Below, piece after piece: positions 59,754 through 64,000 of a DNA stretch of 64,000 nucleotides (position 1 is its first letter; every line of letters begins with the position of its first letter). This DNA is from Beta vulgaris subsp. vulgaris. Taxonomy: Eukaryota > Streptophyta > Magnoliopsida > Caryophyllales > Amaranthaceae. The translations under genes were made by a program, and so were the position numbers. The DNA lies in NCBI RefSeq assembly GCF_026745355.1, contig NC_079210.1, positions 3,154,636 through 3,218,635 of the forward strand, written 5' to 3'. The notes below the pieces were generated by a model. The model did not search any database. It had not been told where the DNA came from and was given only the letters and a program-made list of their open reading frames with translations.

Positions 59754-60989
59754 TCTATTAGTTTAAACGGTCATGCACGACCTTAAATTTGCGCTTCTCG
59801 GGAGCAACCCGAACATTAACTTATTTTCTCTCTTCTTTTCTTTATTTTTTTTATTATTATTTTTATGATTTTTCTCTTTGTTTCTTCCTTTTTGAGTGAG
59901 TTTACTCACTTTGGTGTATTTTTTTTGTGCTTGTTGTAGGTGGACCGAGATTAAGAAAAGAAAGCAGAAAAAATTCAAGAAGTCTTGACGGAAAAAAAAA
60001 AAAAAATCAAACAAAAAAATCAGGCTCCCCCTTCCCCTGTTTTACTCCGTCGCCCTTCTGCTTCCCACCGCCGCAACACACCCACTTCCGCCGGATTTCA
60101 CGGCACGACAAGCTTCACTCACAACCACAAGCGACCCCTACCTCCATATTTTCGCCGGTGATTCTCCCACCCTTGCGACGCACATCCCGCCTTCTGCCAC
60201 CGGAATTCTTGCCGGCCTCCTGATCGCCGCCCATACTCCGCTAGTTGCCCTACCACCAACCATCAATTTCCCTGTTTCAATCTTTCTCCCCACCACTGCA
60301 TCATTCGCCACCACTAGCGGACCACCATTGAATCCCTTCTTCCCCTGTTTCTTTCTTTCGTCCTATATTCTGCTTCTCACCCACTACACCACCACCATAA
60401 ACCGGCCGATACCTCCACCGCCATCTTCAACCATCCTGTTCGCCGCCCAGTACCACACTGCGGTTCTCCACCTTCAACCGTTCTCGCACCAGCCACGCCA
60501 ACCCCCTTCTCCCTCGTCTTTTCTTTCTTCTCGACCTTCCTGTTTTCTTTCTTTGTTTTTCTCTTTTGTTTTTGTTTTGTTTTGTTTCTTTTTATTAATT
60601 TTTTTTTATTTTGTTTGTTTTTACTTTTTCCTAATGACACCTATTCACCTAATTGTTTTCCCTCCAATGATTGTTATAGGACGTCTGCACTTGGGCACAA
60701 ATTGGTTTAAGTCGGTTTTCAAAGAAACACTTCAATGTGATATATATTAAGCTTATTCGACATTTAATTGGACAGTAAGCTTTTATGTTTTATATTGATC
60801 TTTCTCTTGATACTACTTTTTGGTTTTTGTTTGGATTTTTATTTTGTTGCCAACTTGTTGAGATTCTTTTATACCCATTGATTGGAAAGATTGGATTGTT
60901 GGGATTTTTGTGGTATTGTGGCTTTTGGTGGGCAACTTTGGTGATTTGGTGATCCAGGGGTTGGTTTTCGTTCTTTTTCTGAACTGATT

Positions 60990-61027
60990 TTTGCAGTGAG
61001 GACACTGCAAATTTTAGCTTGGGGGAG
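60990..61027 (+). other. Hairpin (9-bp stem, AGGA loop) followed by PPT-like motif
   Basis: The stem tttgcagtg (60990-60998) pairs with cactgcaaa (61003-61011) around the loop agga. Four bases later comes AGCTTGGGGGAG at 61016-61027. Confidence 0.85.
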
Positions 61028-61665
61028 GAATATTCTATCCTTTATTGCTTTCTAGTGTAGATTTCATTGCTTTCGTAGGATGTTGCACGGTTTGTACTGC
61101 TTATTAGGAGTGGGAGTTTACGTGTAACCAAAAAAATTGTACTGCTTTCTTAGTTGCATCTACATATATATTATCTCATTTAGATTTCATCTCACTTTAG
61201 TTGCATCTATGGGACTACTGCTAAGACGTTTTAAGAACCTTGTTGATATTTTACTACATTTGTTGAGTGTCACTCATCTTGTTCATGATACTTCATAGCA
61301 CGATTGTTTCGTAATGATTGTTTGTGGTAAGATTGATTGATCTCTCTCTGACTCGATTTAACATTACTATGCAGACACCTTAACCTAAGTGAGTTTTGTG
61401 CCTATAAACTGACGTATCTGTGTCAGTTTATTCTTTCATGTGTGATTAGTTCCTCGTTGTTGCATTGATCTTGACTTTGACTTGGTACTCCTTGATATTT
61501 AATAGTGCATACATTTTGATATGATTGAGGCGTTTCATTTGATTATCTTAGCTCCAGAGTTATTCTTGTTTTCATATTATCCTTCCTTTAGCCCCGCTGA
61601 GCCTTTTCTGACTTTGTTTGATTAATACCTACATTACAAGCCTTGACCTCATTGGATTCTTGTCC

Positions 61666-61684
61666 CAAGCCTAGCTTGGGGGAG
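61666..61684 (+). other. Second PPT-like motif, inside its own short hairpin
   Basis: AGCTTGGGGGAG at 61673-61684. The preceding cccaagc can pair with gcttggg around a 3-base loop (cta), so here the motif itself forms part of a 7-bp stem. Confidence 0.75.
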
Positions 61685-62233
61685 CGAGTATTAGTTTTGT
61701 TTGGTTTGTATTGAATTAAAGTGCTCTATTTGTGGTTAGAAGAATGGAAAAGTATGTTTAGTGAGCTTTGAAATTGAATTGAAAGTGTGAAAAAGAAAAA
61801 AAAAGTGAAAAATGAAATGAAAAAGAAGTGAAAAAGAGTTGTGAATAAAGTGAAATAAAAGGGTTATGATTGAATTTCTTAAGTGAAAAAGGTTGTTGAT
61901 TATTTTTGGAGATTGTTGGTTGTTGCATGGAGTTGTGATATATCTTGGTCATGTTTTCAGTTATATGATGCTCCCCCTTCTCGGTTTTTCCACCACAATT
62001 CCCAAATTATTTTCCATACCTTTAACCTCAGCCCCATTACAACCCTTAAAAGTCCTCTTGATCATTATGTATTGTATTTTTGAGTATTAAGTGAGTCAAA
62101 AAGTCAAAGTTAAAGAGTATTTGCTTCATCTGAGTCGACTGATTTAGGTTGAGAGTCATTGTTTAACCCTTAAACACATGAGAGATTTGAGTGCACATAA
62201 CTATAGTGAGGTCTGTCAGGTTTTGTTAAATCC

Positions 62234-62245
62234 AGCTTGGGGGAG
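62234..62245 (+). other. Third PPT-like motif
   Basis: AGCTTGGGGGAG, identical to the other three copies. No clear hairpin is seen directly upstream. Confidence 0.8.
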
Positions 62246-62425
62246 ATGGGTTTTGGTATGATTGGAGAGTCGATTGCGATACATGATATGCTATGCGGCT
62301 TTGTTCGAGATTGTTTCGATGCTTGGTTTATGTAGTGATTATATCTCTCGTGTTCTCAATTGATTGTTTAGCCTTGTTATAGTCCTATATTGTAGGTTGT
62401 CTAACTTTTCCAATGTCTATGTCTT

Positions 62426-62462
62426 ATTGCTTGAGGACAAGCAATGGTTTAGCTTGGGGGAG
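62426..62462 (+). other. Hairpin (8-bp stem, AGGA loop) followed by the polypurine tract
   Basis: The stem attgcttg (62426-62433) pairs with caagcaat (62438-62445) around agga. Five bases later AGCTTGGGGGAG (62451-62462) ends 2 bases before the 3' LTR, the expected place for the primer of plus-strand DNA synthesis. Confidence 0.88.
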
Positions 62463-62464
62463 TT

Positions 62465-63817
62465 TGATAAGTCTTTATATATAGTTTTTAGGTGCATTTA
62501 GGTTGCATTTTAGAGCATTTAGTTTCATATTTAGGTTCATTATTGCATTATATTCTTAAGTTATACTTTCTACTCTATTCGGTATGTTTTCTTGTTTTTG
62601 ATGAATTTCAGGCATTGAAGACGTATTTGGAGTATGATTAGCTAAACTTGAGGATTAGGAGCACTTGGAAAGGAGTTACAATGCATAAGGATCGTATGGA
62701 TATGTCATAGTACGAGTTTGAGCAAAAACGAAGCGGAAAATCATTAGAAGAAATGTGAAAAAGAGTCATGTCTACTTTCTGATCATAACTTTTGATGTGC
62801 TCTTAAAATCGAGTAATTCCAGCAGATTTAAAAACTAGACTTGAAGAGCTTTCCAACGATAGGTGGCACGCCCCGAGGAGACTTCTAGTCAAGGAGTTAT
62901 GCCTTTCGGAAGATTCACTGTTTCTGCTGGAATCTGCCACGCGTACGCGCGGATCACTAATCCGCCTATTAATGATTTATTTAAGACTTTCCTTATCTTG
63001 TAAATTATTTCCTAGTCATATTAGGTTAAAGAATATTATTTAGATAGTTTTCATTCTTTTCTTCTCTCCTCCCCTTTCACGTTATTTTTCATTTCTTAGG
63101 TTTTAGTTTTCTCTCCTCTTTTCTCTCTAGTTTTTTGTAGTAAACCCTATTTTTCATCTCCTTCATTAATTCATGATTTCTTTTAGTTTCTTTCTTTGAT
63201 TTCTTTGATTATGCTTTTCTTTGTAGATTTAGATTTCATTATTTATTTCATGATAGAGTAGTTTTTATTTCTAGGGTTTGGGAATCCATGTTTATATGCT
63301 ATGATTTTGATTGATATTTTATTCTGGTTTGATTAGTTATTGATTTCTCTAATTGATTAGTGTTTTATTGTTAATCTTGCAACTGATCAATTGTTTGATT
63401 AAATATTGTTAATATCGAGTCATAGATCGAGAGATAGTACTCTTTAGAGGCTTACCTACAATTAGCAAATCTGATTATGTTGAGCGACCGTACTAGCATA
63501 TGTTGATTTGAGAGCTTAATGCCTGACCAAGGATTAACCGTGCTCTAGATATCTGATTGATTGAACTATTGATGATATTTTGATATATTATAGTTATAAA
63601 CATGGTGAACCATTACCCTAGATCCTTTTTAGTTTGATTTTCTTTATTTATTAGTTTAGAACCTTAATTCACATATTTCTGATCTTGTTTAGTTTCTCCA
63701 TATATTAGAAGTTAGATTAAAACGACCATCTCTCTGTGGATTCGACCCTACTTACCCTACTACATTGTTAGAAGGTTTTGTAGGAATTATTTTTGACTGG
63801 TGTACGACAACCTATCA
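62465..63817 (+). repeat. 3' LTR (1353 bp)
   Basis: Direct copy of 57270-58637, 15 bp shorter through small indels. Same TGATAAG start and CCTATCA end. Immediately followed by the right TSD GGGGC. Confidence 0.95.
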
Positions 63818-64000
63818 GGGGCAGGACTGGGCCTGGCCCCTAAAAGATTTTTGAGAAAAAATAAACAGCTTCATATTTGTAGCCCGCTGAAAAAAAAGCC
63901 CAAAATATATAGCATCGCATGTGTAGAATACCGGTGTTAAAGAAGGGAAAGAGGAAATGGGCCTCAAAGGAGACACGCTGTAACTGCATTTGATGTTTCT
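63818..64000. other. Right flank of the LTR element
   Basis: Continues the target sequence interrupted at 57269. 'gactgggcctggcccctaaaagattttt' has the inverted look of the left flank 'agatcttttaaggggc', so the target may itself be an old repeat. No gene recognised. Confidence 0.4.

Larger units (their letters stand above)
59754..62425 (+). other. Internal non-coding part of the LTR element
   Basis: After the ORF, 59785-59815 holds a small hairpin-capable 'ctcgggagcaacccgaa'. A pyrimidine-rich stretch with apparent Pro/Ser-rich frames follows (60030-60560, strongly CT/CCN-biased), then AT-rich sequence with three of the four AGCTTGGGGGAG motifs (61016, 61673, 62234). I see no intact protein domain here. 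Confidence 0.6.
57270..63817 (+). mobile_element. Complete non-autonomous LTR retrotransposon, 6548 bp
   Basis: Two direct LTRs begin TGATAAGTC and end CCTATCA. They are flanked by a perfect 5-bp target duplication GGGGC (57265-57269 and 63818-63822). A PBS follows the 5' LTR by a few bases, and a purine tract precedes the 3' LTR. The internal 3.8 kb carries one clear ORF (58770-59753) and no gag, protease, RT, RNase H or integrase motif on either strand. It is therefore best classed as a large retrotransposon derivative mobilised in trans by an autonomous Ty3/gypsy-type relative (inference from PBS and PPT type). Confidence 0.93.

Noticed and set aside
60328..60750. 140-codon Pro/Phe-rich frame inside the LTR element
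   Set aside because: Result of a pyrimidine-rich tract; no domain, and it ends in low-complexity sequence.
1..64000. Search for CRISPR arrays, bacterial operons, rRNA or tRNA genes
   Set aside because: The sequence is plant nuclear DNA. No regularly spaced repeat array and no convincing tRNA or rRNA sequence was seen by eye; a tRNAscan run would be needed to exclude tRNAs fully.

Overview
This is plant nuclear DNA from a dicot. It is AT-rich, its genes have GT-AG introns, and MITEs and nested LTR retrotransposons separate the genes. Every recognisable protein has a land-plant relative: COG5, a DYW-type PPR protein, FAX2/TMEM14, a CHY-type hydrolase and an At2g42960/At3g59110-type receptor kinase. 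Repeat style hints at Caryophyllales (a beet/spinach/quinoa relative), but the window alone cannot prove that.

Layout. 1-4200: AT-rich, TE-like sequence with a broken F-box/LRR fragment and a 73-bp tandem duplication. 4260-12000 (+): an eight-coding-exon receptor-like kinase (512 aa) with a 3.6-kb last intron. 12369-13709: two MITE-like elements. 14008-19853 (+): COG5 (839 aa, 3 exons). 21741-24699 (+): a class-3-lipase-like alpha/beta hydrolase (382 aa, 2 exons) with two MITEs and a duplication in its intron. 25959-28382 (+): an intronless DYW PPR protein (807 aa). 28383-33750: repeats only (an 883-bp hAT-like element with a TA/TG microsatellite, a Stowaway MITE, a LINE 3' end inside one copy of a duplicated segment). 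33780-37384 (+): plastid fatty-acid exporter FAX2 with an inferred 5'UTR intron. 39682-41254 (+): a small plastid membrane protein (197 aa, 3 exons). 42490-46854 (-): a 3-hydroxyisobutyryl-CoA hydrolase-like protein (15 coding exons, 385 aa).

48000-64000 is a retrotransposon graveyard. A decayed Ty1/copia element on the minus strand (48.0-54.3 kb) is split by a deleted Ty3/gypsy-type LTR element (49031-52384, TSD GCGGG), which itself carries a MITE (49511-49904, 9-bp TSD). Next come a minus-strand gypsy gag remnant (54.35-55.09 kb) and a 39-bp perfect inverted repeat around a primer-binding-site-like sequence. Last is a structurally complete 6548-bp LTR retrotransposon (57270-63817, TSD GGGGC). 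It has 1.37/1.35-kb LTRs, an Asp-tRNA-type PBS, one 327-codon orphan ORF and no recognisable gag-pol, so it looks non-autonomous.

The host genes are unrelated housekeeping genes (Golgi trafficking, plastid lipid export, organelle RNA editing, branched-chain amino-acid catabolism, signalling) and form no pathway together. The most unusual structure is in the 57-64 kb element. Two hairpins with different stem sequences share an identical GAGGAC loop core, and each sits 4-5 nt upstream of a repeated polypurine-tract-like motif, AGCTTGGGGGAG (four copies). I also list seven short tandem duplications (30-198 bp) in non-coding DNA and several MITEs with intact target-site duplications.
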